Positions 22,425 through 31,279 of a DNA stretch of 38,249 nt are shown here, piece after piece. Both the position numbers and the translations under genes were made by a program. Source of the DNA: an uncultured Selenomonadaceae bacterium. GTDB taxonomy: Bacteria > Bacillota > Negativicutes > Selenomonadales > Selenomonadaceae. The notes under the pieces were generated by a model. The model saw nothing but the letters and a program-made list of their open reading frames with translations. It was not told the DNA's origin and ran no database searches. The stretch spans positions 1 through 38,249 of the forward strand of contig CAJOIB010000033.1 in the NCBI GenBank assembly GCA_905234705.1, written 5' to 3'. How positions within the stretch are numbered: position 1 is the first letter of the stretch; each line of letters starts with the position of its first letter.

Positions 22425-22453
22425 TTGACAATGCGGCGGCAATTTTTTATAAT
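22425..22453 (+). promoter_or_regulatory. consensus promoter of glyQS
   Basis: TTGACA (22425-22430) and TATAAT (22448-22453) match the consensus perfectly with a 17-base spacer, about 45 bases before the glyQ start. The -35 boxes of this and the divergent promoter form an inverted repeat (TTGTCAAA, TTTGACAA). Confidence 0.75.
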
Positions 22454-22499
22454 CTGCTAAGATTTTTTTTACATTGACGAAGGAGGTCGATTGCTTGAA

Positions 22500-23387
22500 A
22501 TGCAATATCAGGAATTAGTTTTAGCGTTGCAAAAATTTTGGGCAGACAAAGGTTGCATAATCGCCGAGCCTTACGACGTTGAAAAGGGCGCGGGTACAAT
22601 GAATCCGTTTACATTTTTGCGCGTATTAGGTCCAGAGCCGTGGAACGTGGTTTACATTGAGCCGTCGCGCAGACCGGCTGACGGGCGTTATGGCGACAAT
22701 CCGAATCGCTTGTACCAGCATCATCAAATCCAGCTGATTATGAAACCTTCGCCCGATAATATTCAAGAGCTGTACTTAGAAAGTCTCGCGGCGATTGGGC
22801 TTGAGGCGGCAAAGCATGATATTCGATTTGTTGAGGATAACTGGGAATCGCCGACTTTGGGCGCGTGGGGCTTAGGCTGGGAAGTTTGGCTTGACGGTAT
22901 GGAAATTACGCAGTTCACCTATTTTCAGCAAGTTGGAAGCCAGGACATTAAACCTACCGCCGTTGAAATAACCTACGGCTTAGAGCGCCTTGCAATGTAT
23001 ATCCAGGGCGTTGAAAATGTTTATGACGTTGAGTGGGGCGCGGGCGTTACTTACGGCGATGTTTTTCACCAAAACGAATTTGAGCAATCTACTTACGCCT
23101 TCGACGTTTCGGACGAGCAATTATTATTTAATCTTTTTGAAAAGTACGAGGCAGAGGCTGTGCGCGTTATCAAGCTGGGCTACGTTCATCCTGCCTACGA
23201 TTATGTTTTGAAATGCTCTCATACGTTTAATTTGTTGGACGCGCGCGGGGCAATCAGTGTTAGTGAGCGGACGGCGTTTATTGGGCGCGTTAGGAAATTG
23301 GCTAGACTTTGCGCTGAAGAATATTTAAAGCAGCGTGAAAAATTCGGCTATCCACTGTTGAAAAAATCGGAGGCGAGCGCGCAATGA
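22500..23387 (+). CDS. glyQ: glycine--tRNA ligase alpha subunit
   Basis: The protein starting at ATG 22500 has 295 residues and aligns well with Gly[21 protein letters not shown] at the start, [22 protein letters not shown] (class II aminoacyl-tRNA synthetase motif), [30 protein letters not shown] and [13 protein letters not shown]. It forms the catalytic part of the tetrameric glycyl-tRNA synthetase together with GlyS. TTG 22491, four bases from the AGGAGG at 22481-22486, is an alternative that would add three residues. The gene overlaps glyS by ATGA, so the two subunits are made in step. Confidence 0.97.
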   Translation: MQYQELVLALQKFWADKGCIIAEPYDVEKGAGTMNPFTFLRVLGPEPWNVVYIEPSRRPADGRYGDNPNRLYQHHQIQLIMKPSPDNIQELYLESLAAIGLEAAKHDIRFVEDNWESPTLGAWGLGWEVWLDGMEITQFTYFQQVGSQDIKPTAVEITYGLERLAMYIQGVENVYDVEWGAGVTYGDVFHQNEFEQSTYAFDVSDEQLLFNLFEKYEAEAVRVIKLGYVHPAYDYVLKCSHTFNLLDARGAISVSERTAFIGRVRKLARLCAEEYLKQREKFGYPLLKKSEASAQ

Positions 23388-25444
23388 CACGGACATTATT
23401 ATTGGAAATTGGCACGGAAGAAATACCGGCGCACGCAATGCCGCTGATTTTAATGCAGCTTAAAGATTTGGCGGAAAAAACTCTGCGCGAATCGCGGATA
23501 GAATTTGGCGCGGTACAAACTTTGGGAACGCCGCGCAGAATTTCATTGCTGGTAAAAAATTTGGCTGAAAATCAAGCCGACGTCGAAGAAGAAAAGCGCG
23601 GACCTTCAGTGAAAATTGCATTTGGCGCGGACGGTAAACCTTCAAAGGCTGGCATAGGATTTGCGCGCGGGCAGAAAGTCAATCCGGAAGATTTGATTCA
23701 GCGCGACGGTTATGTTTATGCCATCATTCACGAAAAAGGCAAGGCGACGGCTGAATTGTTGAAAAATATTCTGCCGCAAATTATTTGTGATTTGAATTTC
23801 CAAAACAATATGCGCTGGGGCGATTTGGATTTTAAATTTATTCGTCCGATTCGCTGGATTGTGGCGCTTTTTGGCGAAGAAATTATACCGTTTGAAGTGG
23901 CGAATGTACGCAGCGGCAAAATTTCACGCGGGCACAGAGTTTTGAGCAAGGGCGATTTTGCGATTGACGCGGCGGATAAATACGTTGAGGCGTGCGAAGA
24001 GAATTTTGTAATTGTCGACCAAAATCAGCGCCGTGCAATGATAGTCGCGCAGATTGAGGCTGTCGCGCAGGAGCGGGGCGGCAAAGCTGAAATTTCTGAT
24101 GAATTGCTCGAAGAAGTTTTGTACCTGGTTGAATACCCGACGGCTTTAAGCGGCGATTTTGAGATTAAATATTTGAATTTGCCGCCGGAAGCGGTTATAA
24201 CGCCAATGCGCGATCATCAGCGTTATTTTCCGGTAAAAACTTTCGAGGGCAAATTGATGCCGATTTTTATCACGGTGCGAAATGGCGGCAGAGATTATCT
24301 TGACATTGTACAGCACGGCAACGAGCGCGTTTTAAAAGCCAGATTGGAAGATGCGCAGTTTTTCTTCAATGAGGACCGAAAAAAAAATCTCGACCAGCAC
24401 CGCGACAAACTCAAAACCGTCGTATTTCAAGAAGGTCTTGGATCAGTGTATGAGAAGACGGCGCGCTTGGTGAAACTGGCTGAAAAGATTTGTGATTTAC
24501 TCGGCGAAAAAGTTACCGCGGCTGACAGGGCTAATGCTGTTCGTGCGGCTGAAATTTCCAAGGCGGATTTGGTAACTGGTATGGTTACTGAGTTTACCGA
24601 GTTGCAGGGAATTATGGGGCGCGAATACGCAAAATTGGACGGCGAAAAGCTTGAAGTTGCGACGGCGATTGACGAACAATATATGCCGCGTTTTGCGGGG
24701 GATTCTCAGCCGAAAACTACAGCGGGCAGGATTTTGAGCCTGGCTGATAAAATCGATAATCTTGTGGCGACATTCAGCCGCGGCTTGATTCCGACCGGTT
24801 CACAAGATCCATTTGCACTGCGTAGACAGGCGCTGGGTGTTGTTAATATGTTGACTGAGGCGAATTGGTCAATTTCGATTAGCGCGATAGTTGAGCTGGC
24901 GATGGATTTGCTGAAAGTTACTGATAAAGTTGGGCGCGAAAAATTGCAGGCTGAAGTTGCTGAATTTATGCGCCTGCGCGTCAAAAATGTTTTGTCGAAT
25001 ACTGCGCGATATGACGTCATCGATTCGGTTATCGGTAACGTCGATGATATTTACGCTTTGACGTTGAGAGCGGCGGCTGTTGAAAGTTTCTTAGCTACGC
25101 CGGACGCCGTGAAAAATATTCAAGCATTCGTCCGCGTTGGCAATTTGGCGAAAAAGGCTGATTCGACTGACATTGACGAAAAACTGATAAAATTGGAAGC
25201 TGAACAGAAATTGTACCGCGCGTTTGAGGCTGTGAAAGTTGTTGCCGGTGAACTTATCGACAAGAAAGATTATATCGGCGCGCTTGACGCACTGAAAAAA
25301 CTTGCCACGCCGATTGATTCATATTTTGACGCGGTTATGGTTATGGACGAAAATCTTGACATTAGAAAAAATCGTCTCGCACTTTTAAAATCGATTGATA
25401 ATCTTCTCGCCGAAATTGCAGACTTCAGTAAGCTTGTTGTATGA
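23384..25444 (+). CDS. glyS: glycine--tRNA ligase beta subunit
   Basis: The 686-residue protein has the normal size and features of Gly[21 protein letters not shown] at the start, [36 protein letters not shown], an HD-type region ([53 protein letters not shown]) and a C-terminal anticodon-binding domain (about 590-686). It binds tRNA-Gly and completes the glycyl-tRNA synthetase with GlyQ. It starts in the ATGA overlap with glyQ. A run of nine A occurs in the coding region at about 24379-24387; since the gene is essential this is unlikely to be a switch. Confidence 0.97.
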   Translation: MTRTLLLEIGTEEIPAHAMPLILMQLKDLAEKTLRESRIEFGAVQTLGTPRRISLLVKNLAENQADVEEEKRGPSVKIAFGADGKPSKAGIGFARGQKVNPEDLIQRDGYVYAIIHEKGKATAELLKNILPQIICDLNFQNNMRWGDLDFKFIRPIRWIVALFGEEIIPFEVANVRSGKISRGHRVLSKGDFAIDAADKYVEACEENFVIVDQNQRRAMIVAQIEAVAQERGGKAEISDELLEEVLYLVEYPTALSGDFEIKYLNLPPEAVITPMRDHQRYFPVKTFEGKLMPIFITVRNGGRDYLDIVQHGNERVLKARLEDAQFFFNEDRKKNLDQHRDKLKTVVFQEGLGSVYEKTARLVKLAEKICDLLGEKVTAADRANAVRAAEISKADLVTGMVTEFTELQGIMGREYAKLDGEKLEVATAIDEQYMPRFAGDSQPKTTAGRILSLADKIDNLVATFSRGLIPTGSQDPFALRRQALGVVNMLTEANWSISISAIVELAMDLLKVTDKVGREKLQAEVAEFMRLRVKNVLSNTARYDVIDSVIGNVDDIYALTLRAAAVESFLATPDAVKNIQAFVRVGNLAKKADSTDIDEKLIKLEAEQKLYRAFEAVKVVAGELIDKKDYIGALDALKKLATPIDSYFDAVMVMDENLDIRKNRLALLKSIDNLLAEIADFSKLVV

Positions 25445-25523
25445 AATAATTTTGCAGGAACTTTAGCGGCAGTGTCGAATTGCAAAATAAAGAAAATGTG
25501 GGAGACTGAAAAGGAAGATATAC

Positions 25524-27209
25524 ATGAGTACAAACCAAACTCCATATATCGGAGAAAACTCTCCACTAAACCGAATAACGACGTACTTCAACGCGTTGCA
25601 AAGTTCAGCGGAGGAATATCTTTTTGTCGTCGATTTGGACACCAATGTATTTTTGCTGTCTGACAACTTCGTGAAGGATTTCGATTTTCCCGCGAATGTG
25701 GTTGACGACTTCGACAATTTAATTATGCCGTTCATTCACCATGACGACCGCGAAATTTTCGACAAGGCAATGAAAGATATTCTAGCGGAAAGTAGGGGCA
25801 AATCTATTATCTGTGAATTTCGTCTCTTGCACAGTAACGGCGAATATGGCTGGGTGAATCTTAGCTTGACGATTGGCGCGGACGAATACAATCAGCCGCT
25901 TATTTTGTCCGGTATTATCCGGCGGCTGGATACGCCCGTTAAAGCCGATAATGTCACGGGGCTTTTAAAGCGCAATGTTTTTTATTCCGATTTGCAAAAC
26001 GAACTTGAAAGTCATTCAAATGCTCACGGCGCGGTTATGGTAATTGGGCTTGATAATTTTAACGTCATTACCGAAACTTACGGACATAGATTCGGCGATA
26101 CGGCTTTTAGACAAATCGCGCAGAATATCACCAACGTTTTGCCGCCCGATATTCGACTGTACAAACTTGACGGTTATATGTTCGGCTTGTTTATTCCGGA
26201 AGCTATGCCCGAAGAGATTGAAATTATTTTTGCCAGCGTCCAGCTTTGTATGCGCGAAATTCGCAACGTCGAAGATACGATTTATTGTACGGCGTCGGCA
26301 GGTACGGCGTTTTATCCGTCCGATGCAAATGACGTAATAACCTTGACGCGTTACGCTGAAGTTGCGCTTGAAATTGCGCGGCAGAAGGGGCGCGACCAAG
26401 TTGCATTTTTTGAACGTGAAACTTACGACCGCTGGCGTTATGATATTGGCATGCAAAATCTTATGCAAAACAGTATAGCGCGCGGTTGCGAAGAATTTTT
26501 CCTTTGCTATCAGCCGCAGGTCGACGCGAAAGACGGGCGTTTACTCGGCGCGGAGGCACTTTTGCGCTGGTACGACCAGGACGGCAGCGTTGTTGCTCCT
26601 ATGCAATTTATTCCTATGCTTGAGAAATCGCGTATGATTATTCCGGTCGGGCACTGGATTATCGAAAATGCGGTTATCACGGCTAAAAAATGGCAAAAGT
26701 ATATGCCGGATTTTCAAATGAGCATTAATATTTCTTTGTACCAGCTTGAAGAGCGAATGTTTTTCCCGTTCGTGCAGGATTGCCTTGAACGCCACCAGAT
26801 TGACCCAAGTACTTTGACGTTTGAACTTACGGAAAGTCAGCGCGTTTACGATTGGGAATTTGTGAATCAGCAATTTTCGGCGTTTCATGATTTGGGCATT
26901 AAAATTGCGATGGACGATTTTGGAACGGGGTATTCTACGCTGGGCTTTTTGAAAAATTTTAACTGCGATATTATTAAAATTGATAAAGTTTTTGTTGACG
27001 ATATTTTGAAGAGCGATTTCAACCGAAACCTTGTGAAATATGCGATTATGCTTTGTCATTCAATCGGCATGGAAGTTTGTATTGAGGGCGTCGAAGAAGA
27101 AGACGTTTATTTGTACCTGCGCGACGAATGTAAAGCGGATCAGATTCAAGGCTTTTACTTTGGTTTTCCGGAACGCGAAGAAGTTTTCGAGCGGCGCTTT
27201 AAAAAATAA
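25524..27209 (+). CDS. PAS/degenerate GGDEF/EAL domain protein (c-di-GMP phosphodiesterase)
   Basis: The 561-residue protein begins with a PAS-like sensor domain (about 25-135, HHDDREIFDKAMKDI and EFRLLHSNGEYGWVNLSL). A GGDEF fold follows (about 140-300: DNVTGLLKRNVFYSDL, VMVIGLDNFNVITETYGHRFGD) but the signature is KLDGYMFG, so it cannot be a cyclase and may be a regulatory GTP-binding part. The EAL domain (about 310-561) is well preserved: GAEALLRW, NISLYQLEE, FELTES, DDFGTGYSTL, IKIDKVFV, IEGVEEE and QGFYFG. It should hydrolyse cyclic di-GMP. There is no signal or membrane segment. AAGGAAG lies before ATG 25524. It opposes the cyclase encoded 5 kb upstream. Confidence 0.94.
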   Translation: MSTNQTPYIGENSPLNRITTYFNALQSSAEEYLFVVDLDTNVFLLSDNFVKDFDFPANVVDDFDNLIMPFIHHDDREIFDKAMKDILAESRGKSIICEFRLLHSNGEYGWVNLSLTIGADEYNQPLILSGIIRRLDTPVKADNVTGLLKRNVFYSDLQNELESHSNAHGAVMVIGLDNFNVITETYGHRFGDTAFRQIAQNITNVLPPDIRLYKLDGYMFGLFIPEAMPEEIEIIFASVQLCMREIRNVEDTIYCTASAGTAFYPSDANDVITLTRYAEVALEIARQKGRDQVAFFERETYDRWRYDIGMQNLMQNSIARGCEEFFLCYQPQVDAKDGRLLGAEALLRWYDQDGSVVAPMQFIPMLEKSRMIIPVGHWIIENAVITAKKWQKYMPDFQMSINISLYQLEERMFFPFVQDCLERHQIDPSTLTFELTESQRVYDWEFVNQQFSAFHDLGIKIAMDDFGTGYSTLGFLKNFNCDIIKIDKVFVDDILKSDFNRNLVKYAIMLCHSIGMEVCIEGVEEEDVYLYLRDECKADQIQGFYFGFPEREEVFERRFKK

Positions 27210-27210
27210 G

Positions 27211-27239
27211 TTGACAAACAAAATTAGCCGTGATAATAT
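27211..27239 (+). promoter_or_regulatory. predicted promoter of the tRNA-Gln(CTG) gene
   Basis: TTGACA (27211-27216) and TAATAT (27234-27239) are 17 bases apart and directly precede the tRNA. Confidence 0.65.
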
Positions 27240-27252
27240 TTGCGGCGTTGAT

Positions 27253-27326
27253 AGGGGTATCGCCAAGTTGGTAAGGCACCAGACTCTGAATCTGGCATTT
27301 CGTTGGTTCGAGTCCAGCTACCGCGA
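27253..27326 (+). tRNA. tRNA-Gln (anticodon CTG), acceptor stem impaired
   Basis: The D-arm GCC..GGC, anticodon stem CCAGA/TCTGG with loop CTCTGAA (anticodon CTG), and T-arm GTTGG-TTCGAGT-CCAGC are all normal and the body is closely related to the tRNA-Gln(TTG) in this window. The acceptor strands AGGGGTA and TACCGCG do not match fully: A1-G72 and G3-G70 are mismatched. No CCA is encoded. It has a promoter. It may be a decaying isoacceptor that is not essential because tRNA-Gln(TTG) also reads CAG. Confidence 0.75.
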
Positions 27327-27389
27327 AAAAATATAGACTGCCGACAGTCGTTGTGATTGTTGGCTATTTTTATATCCAAGGAGTTTCCA

Positions 27390-28358
27390 ATGCTTGACGA
27401 AATTTTAACAGAATCGATTTCGCGCGGGGCGTCCGATATTCATTTGACGACAGGGCAACCGGTATTTTTACGCGTAGCTGGCGATTTATTGAAATTCGGC
27501 GAAATATTAACTGCGGCTGACATTGAAAAAATTTTAGCGGAAATTGTACCGCCGCGCCTCGTCGAAGAATTGAATCAGCGTTTGTCAATAGATTTTTCGT
27601 ACAAAAAATTTTCGCGCAGATTTAGAATCAACGTATACTATCAGCGAAAATTTCCGGCAGTGGCAATTCGATTAATCGCAGAAAAAATTCCGACGCTTGA
27701 GGAAATCGGCGCGCCCAAAGCTTTGAAAAAATTTTTAACAGCAACGCAAGGATTAATTTTAGTCACGGGCAAAACCGGTTCGGGCAAATCAACGACACTT
27801 GCCGCGTTTTTGAACGAACTGACGAAAGTTCGACGTTGCCACTTATTGACGCTGGAAGATCCGATTGAATTTGAATACGTCGCGCAGGATTCGTTTATCA
27901 GCCAGCGGGAATTTGGGCAAGATTTTTTGAACTTCGCTGACGCGGTGAAAGTGGCACTGCGCGAAATGCCAGACGTTTTATTAATCGGCGAAATACGCGA
28001 CGCAGAAACAATGCACGCGGCGCTTGAGGCCTCGGCGGCGGGCGTATTGGTATTGGCAACGCTCCATACAAAATCTGCGGCTGAAACGGCAATGCGCGTT
28101 GAAACAATGTTTCCGCTGGTACAACGCGACGCAATCCGAGATTTATTTGCAGACGAAATTTCAGCGATAATTTCACAGCAACTGGTAAAAATCGGCGGCG
28201 GCAGAAAATGCGCGGCGGAAATTTTATTAGCAAATCCGGCGGCGCGCTCATTGATTCGACAGGGAAAATACGTGCAACTGCCCACGGTAATTTTGAGCAA
28301 CCAGGCGGCGGGTATGCAAACTATGGAAATGGCGCTTAAGAAATTGGAGACGAAATGA
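27390..28358 (+). CDS. pilT: type IV pilus twitching ATPase PilT-like
   Basis: ATG 27390 has AAGGAG 7 bases upstream and gives 322 residues; an upstream frame extension lacks a binding site. The protein begins MLDEILTESISRGASDIHLT as in PilT/PilB-type GspE family ATPases. It has a Walker A site (GKTGSGKSTT), the Asp box (LEDPIEFEY), Walker B-like VLLIGEIRDAETM and the His box ATLHT. The short N-terminal domain and length fit PilT, which powers pilus retraction, better than PilB. It overlaps the pilC-like gene by ATGA. No pilin or other pilus gene is nearby, so the pair could serve a pilus encoded elsewhere or a competence-type apparatus. Confidence 0.85.
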   Translation: MLDEILTESISRGASDIHLTTGQPVFLRVAGDLLKFGEILTAADIEKILAEIVPPRLVEELNQRLSIDFSYKKFSRRFRINVYYQRKFPAVAIRLIAEKIPTLEEIGAPKALKKFLTATQGLILVTGKTGSGKSTTLAAFLNELTKVRRCHLLTLEDPIEFEYVAQDSFISQREFGQDFLNFADAVKVALREMPDVLLIGEIRDAETMHAALEASAAGVLVLATLHTKSAAETAMRVETMFPLVQRDAIRDLFADEISAIISQQLVKIGGGRKCAAEILLANPAARSLIRQGKYVQLPTVILSNQAAGMQTMEMALKKLETK

Positions 28359-29557
28359 CGAAATTTAAGTATAAGGGTTACGACGCAAATTCGGTCGCGC
28401 AGGTTGGAACGCTCGAAGCGGAAAGTTACTCCGAGGCTTACGCGGCACTTCAATATCAAGGCGTGAAAGTCGTAAGTCTTGCGCCGGAGCGTGCAAGTGT
28501 TGTAAAATTATTGGCAGACTATTCAACGCGGCTGAAATTGGGAGCGCGCTGGTGTTCGGTGTTTTTCCGCGAATTGAGCGTAATGCTGGGCGTTATGACT
28601 TTGCACGAATCGCTGTTGACATTGGCGCGGGCGGCTGAAGGGCACGTTTCAGAAAAAATTTTAAAAGATTTGGTCGCAACGGTCGAAGGCGGCGAAACAT
28701 TCAGCGCGGCACTTAGGCGGTACGAGATAATTTTTGGCGCAGATTCAATTCAATCGGTGGAAGTAGGCGAAGCCAGCGGCAGGTTACAGGAAGTCACAGC
28801 GAATTTGGCGGCACAGCTTGAGCGAAATTACGCAACGAGCCGAAAAGTTCAAGGCGCAATGTATTATCCGCTGGTGGTAATGTTGGCGGCGGTAATTGCG
28901 GCGGGCGTTATGATGAATTTGACGCTGCCGGTTTTCGAATCATTTTTCCGCGAACAGGGCGGCGAATTGCCATTGATAACGCTGATTTTGCTGAACGGCG
29001 GCAGATTTTTAACTGAGCATTTATTTTTAATAGTCATACTGATTCTGGCGGGAATAATTTTATTGGCGGCGGCTTATCGAGAAGTTGAAGAAGTACGATA
29101 TTTTTTTGACAAGGTGAAAATGCGAATAAAAATCCTGCGCGAAATTGAGTTGCGAAATTTATTCAGCCGATTGGGATTTTTGCTGGAGAGCGGCGTAACC
29201 TTGGACGCGGCATTGAAAATGAGTGCGGCGTCGAGCGGTAATTTGGAAATGCGGCAGTTGCTTGAAAAAATAAAAACTTCAGTAGAATCGGGCGAAAAAT
29301 TTGGTGTGACATTGCGGCGCGTGCTTGCAGATTTATCGCCGCTGTACTTGGGCTTAATCGTAACGGGCGAAACCAGCGGCAATTTGGTAGAAATGCTCCG
29401 GCAGTGCGAATCGATGGCGGATTTTGAAATCGATGAAACTTTAAAAGCATTACCGGCGAAGGCTGAAATTTACGGCACATTAGCGGCGGGCGTGATAGTC
29501 GGGGCTCTGGTATTTTCAATAGCGTTGCCGATTTTGAATATGACGAATTTATTTTAG
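28355..29557 (+). CDS. pilC: type II secretion/type IV pilus inner membrane platform protein (GspF/PilC family)
   Basis: The 400-residue protein shows the two repeated GspF domains, each followed by a membrane segment: first FFRELSVMLGVMTLHESLLTLAR with EVGEASGRLQEV, then LFSRLGFLLESGVTLDAALKM with IVTGETSGNLVEML. Hydrophobic segments occur at about 170-195, 215-245 and 375-395. The N-terminal residues FKYKGYDANSVAQVGTLEAES match the usual soluble start. GspF/PilC sits in the inner membrane and couples the ATPase to pilin movement. The ATGA overlap with pilT indicates joint expression, and the ftsE region starts just after. Confidence 0.88.
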   Translation: MTKFKYKGYDANSVAQVGTLEAESYSEAYAALQYQGVKVVSLAPERASVVKLLADYSTRLKLGARWCSVFFRELSVMLGVMTLHESLLTLARAAEGHVSEKILKDLVATVEGGETFSAALRRYEIIFGADSIQSVEVGEASGRLQEVTANLAAQLERNYATSRKVQGAMYYPLVVMLAAVIAAGVMMNLTLPVFESFFREQGGELPLITLILLNGGRFLTEHLFLIVILILAGIILLAAAYREVEEVRYFFDKVKMRIKILREIELRNLFSRLGFLLESGVTLDAALKMSAASSGNLEMRQLLEKIKTSVESGEKFGVTLRRVLADLSPLYLGLIVTGETSGNLVEMLRQCESMADFEIDETLKALPAKAEIYGTLAAGVIVGALVFSIALPILNMTNLF

Positions 29558-29673
29558 CTATGAGAATTTATGAGAAAGTTGTTAGGAGCATAGACGTTAA
29601 GAATACCGGCGGCGACCGTGGCGACGGCATTTTTGAAATTGACTATGACAAATTTATTTTAGCGGGTGGGAAG

Positions 29674-30363
29674 TTGATTCACTTAAAAAACGTGACGAAA
29701 ATTTATGAGCAGAATGGCGTTGTGGCGCTGGATAATGTGACGATTGACATTAACGCCGGTGAATTTGTGTTTCTGGTAGGGACTTCGGGCAGTGGCAAAT
29801 CTACGCTGATGAAACTTTTAATGCACGAGGAAGTTGCAACGAGCGGCGAAATTTTTGTTGACGGGCGCGATGTTGTCAGACTTTCGCGAAAGGAAGTTCC
29901 ATATTTGCGACGCGATTTGGGCGTCATTTTTCAAGACCACAGACTTTTGGAAGATAAAACTGTGTATGAAAATATCGCGTTTGCAATGCAGGTAATTGAA
30001 GCGCCGAACAAGATAATTAAGCACAGCGTTGAAGGTGTGCTTGATATTGTTGGACTGCGCGACAAGGCGAAAAGTTTTCCTTCGCAATTATCGGGCGGCG
30101 AACAGCAACGCGTAGCAATAGCGCGGGCGATTGTCAATAAGCCGCAAATTGTCATTGCCGACGAACCGACGGGAAATCTTGACCCGAATACCAGCCGCGA
30201 GATTATGGATATTTTTAAGCGGATTAATGACGCCGGTACAACAATCGTTATGGCGACGCACGATAAAGATATTGTCAATCGGATGCAGCGGCGCGTTATT
30301 GCGATTGAGAACGGCAAGATTATTCGTGACCAACTGCGCGGGCGTTATGCTGGCGGCAGATAA
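29674..30363 (+). CDS. ftsE: cell division ATP-binding protein FtsE
   Basis: An ABC ATPase with LVGTSGSGKSTLMKLL (Walker A), FQDHRLLEDKTVYENIAF (Q loop with the FtsE-type DHRLL), LSGGEQQRVAIARAI (signature), VIADEPTGNLD (Walker B) and ATHDKDIV (H loop). From TTG 29674 the protein is 229 residues, the usual FtsE length, starting with IHLKNVTKIYEQNGVVALDNV; GGTGGGA lies just before it. ATG 29560 in the same frame would add 38 residues, has no ribosome binding site and no family match, but cannot be excluded. FtsE and FtsX form a membrane complex at the division site that activates a peptidoglycan hydrolase, here the gene after ftsX. Confidence 0.92.
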   Translation: MIHLKNVTKIYEQNGVVALDNVTIDINAGEFVFLVGTSGSGKSTLMKLLMHEEVATSGEIFVDGRDVVRLSRKEVPYLRRDLGVIFQDHRLLEDKTVYENIAFAMQVIEAPNKIIKHSVEGVLDIVGLRDKAKSFPSQLSGGEQQRVAIARAIVNKPQIVIADEPTGNLDPNTSREIMDIFKRINDAGTTIVMATHDKDIVNRMQRRVIAIENGKIIRDQLRGRYAGGR

Positions 30364-30388
30364 ATTTTTGGGAGGCGGATAGTTCATA

Positions 30389-31276
30389 ATGAAATTTCAA
30401 ACAATCCAATATTATTTCCACGAAGTTTTTGTATCGATGGTACGAAAGCGCTGGATGACTTTTGCGTCAATCGGGACGGTAACTGTATCGCTGTTCGTGC
30501 TTGGCGTGTTTTTAATTTTGGTAATGAATATGACAAAAATGGCGTCGTCGCTGGAAAGTCAAGTTCAAATTTCGGCTTATTTAACAGATTCATTAACTCC
30601 GGAAAATCGCGCAGAAGTCGAAAGAATGATTCGCTCGCTAAGCACGGTTACAAAAACTGAATACGTGACGAAAGAACAGGCGCTACAAATTTTGCAAGCG
30701 CGGCTCGGCGACCAGAAAAAAATTTTAGACGCGCTCGGTGAATCAAATCCGCTGCCGAATTATTTTTTGGTAACAGTGAAAAAAGCCAGCGACGTTAAAC
30801 GCACGGCGATAGCGATAGCCGATTTATACGGCGTCGAAGAAGTCAAGTACGGCCAGGACGTAGCGGCGAATTTATTTGACTTGACGCATTTAATCCGTGT
30901 ATTCGGATTCATTTTAATGTTAGTGCTGGCGTTGGCAACGATTTTCATAATTTCAAACACAATCCGGCTCACGGTATTTGCGCGGCGAAAAGAAATTGCG
31001 ATAATGAAATACGTTGGCGCAACGGATGAATTTATACGCTGGCCGTTTGTTTTGGAGGGAATGGCTTTAGGATTTATCGGCGGCAGTTTGAGCGCGATAG
31101 TTTTGAGCAGTTTTTATTCAGCAATGGCGGCGAAAATTTATAGCACGCTGGCATTTTTCCCGCTGATTGAGCAATCGCCATTTATGATTTATTTGACGCT
31201 GGGCTTGATAATTTCCGGAATGGCGGTCGGAATTTTGGGCAGTACGGTTTCTTTGAAAAAATTCTTGGAGGTATGA
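30389..31276 (+). CDS. ftsX: cell division protein FtsX
   Basis: The 295-residue protein has a membrane segment near residues 20-48 (FASIGTVTVSLFVLGVFLILV), an extracellular loop of about 120 residues (QVQISAYLTD, YVTKEQALQILQARLGD, NYFLVTVKKASD), and a C-terminal trio of membrane segments (about 170-295, with RKEIAIMKYVGATDEFIRWPFVLEGM), the FtsX permease fold. GGGAGG lies 10 bases before ATG 30389. The loop normally touches the coiled coil of a peptidoglycan hydrolase, and such a protein is encoded immediately downstream. FtsX does not transport a substrate but transmits ATP-driven motion from FtsE across the membrane. Confidence 0.94.
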   Translation: MKFQTIQYYFHEVFVSMVRKRWMTFASIGTVTVSLFVLGVFLILVMNMTKMASSLESQVQISAYLTDSLTPENRAEVERMIRSLSTVTKTEYVTKEQALQILQARLGDQKKILDALGESNPLPNYFLVTVKKASDVKRTAIAIADLYGVEEVKYGQDVAANLFDLTHLIRVFGFILMLVLALATIFIISNTIRLTVFARRKEIAIMKYVGATDEFIRWPFVLEGMALGFIGGSLSAIVLSSFYSAMAAKIYSTLAFFPLIEQSPFMIYLTLGLIISGMAVGILGSTVSLKKFLEV

Positions 31277-31279
31277 GTC

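Noticed and set aside
24370-24390. A9 run in glyS as a phase-variation tract
   Set aside because: glyS is essential and A runs of this size are common in AT-rich genes; switching it off would be lethal.
27253-27390. tRNA-Gln(CTG) with a disturbed 3' end as an integration site of a mobile element
   Set aside because: No integrase, repeated tRNA end or foreign-looking gene follows; pilT, pilC and ftsEX are ordinary chromosomal genes.
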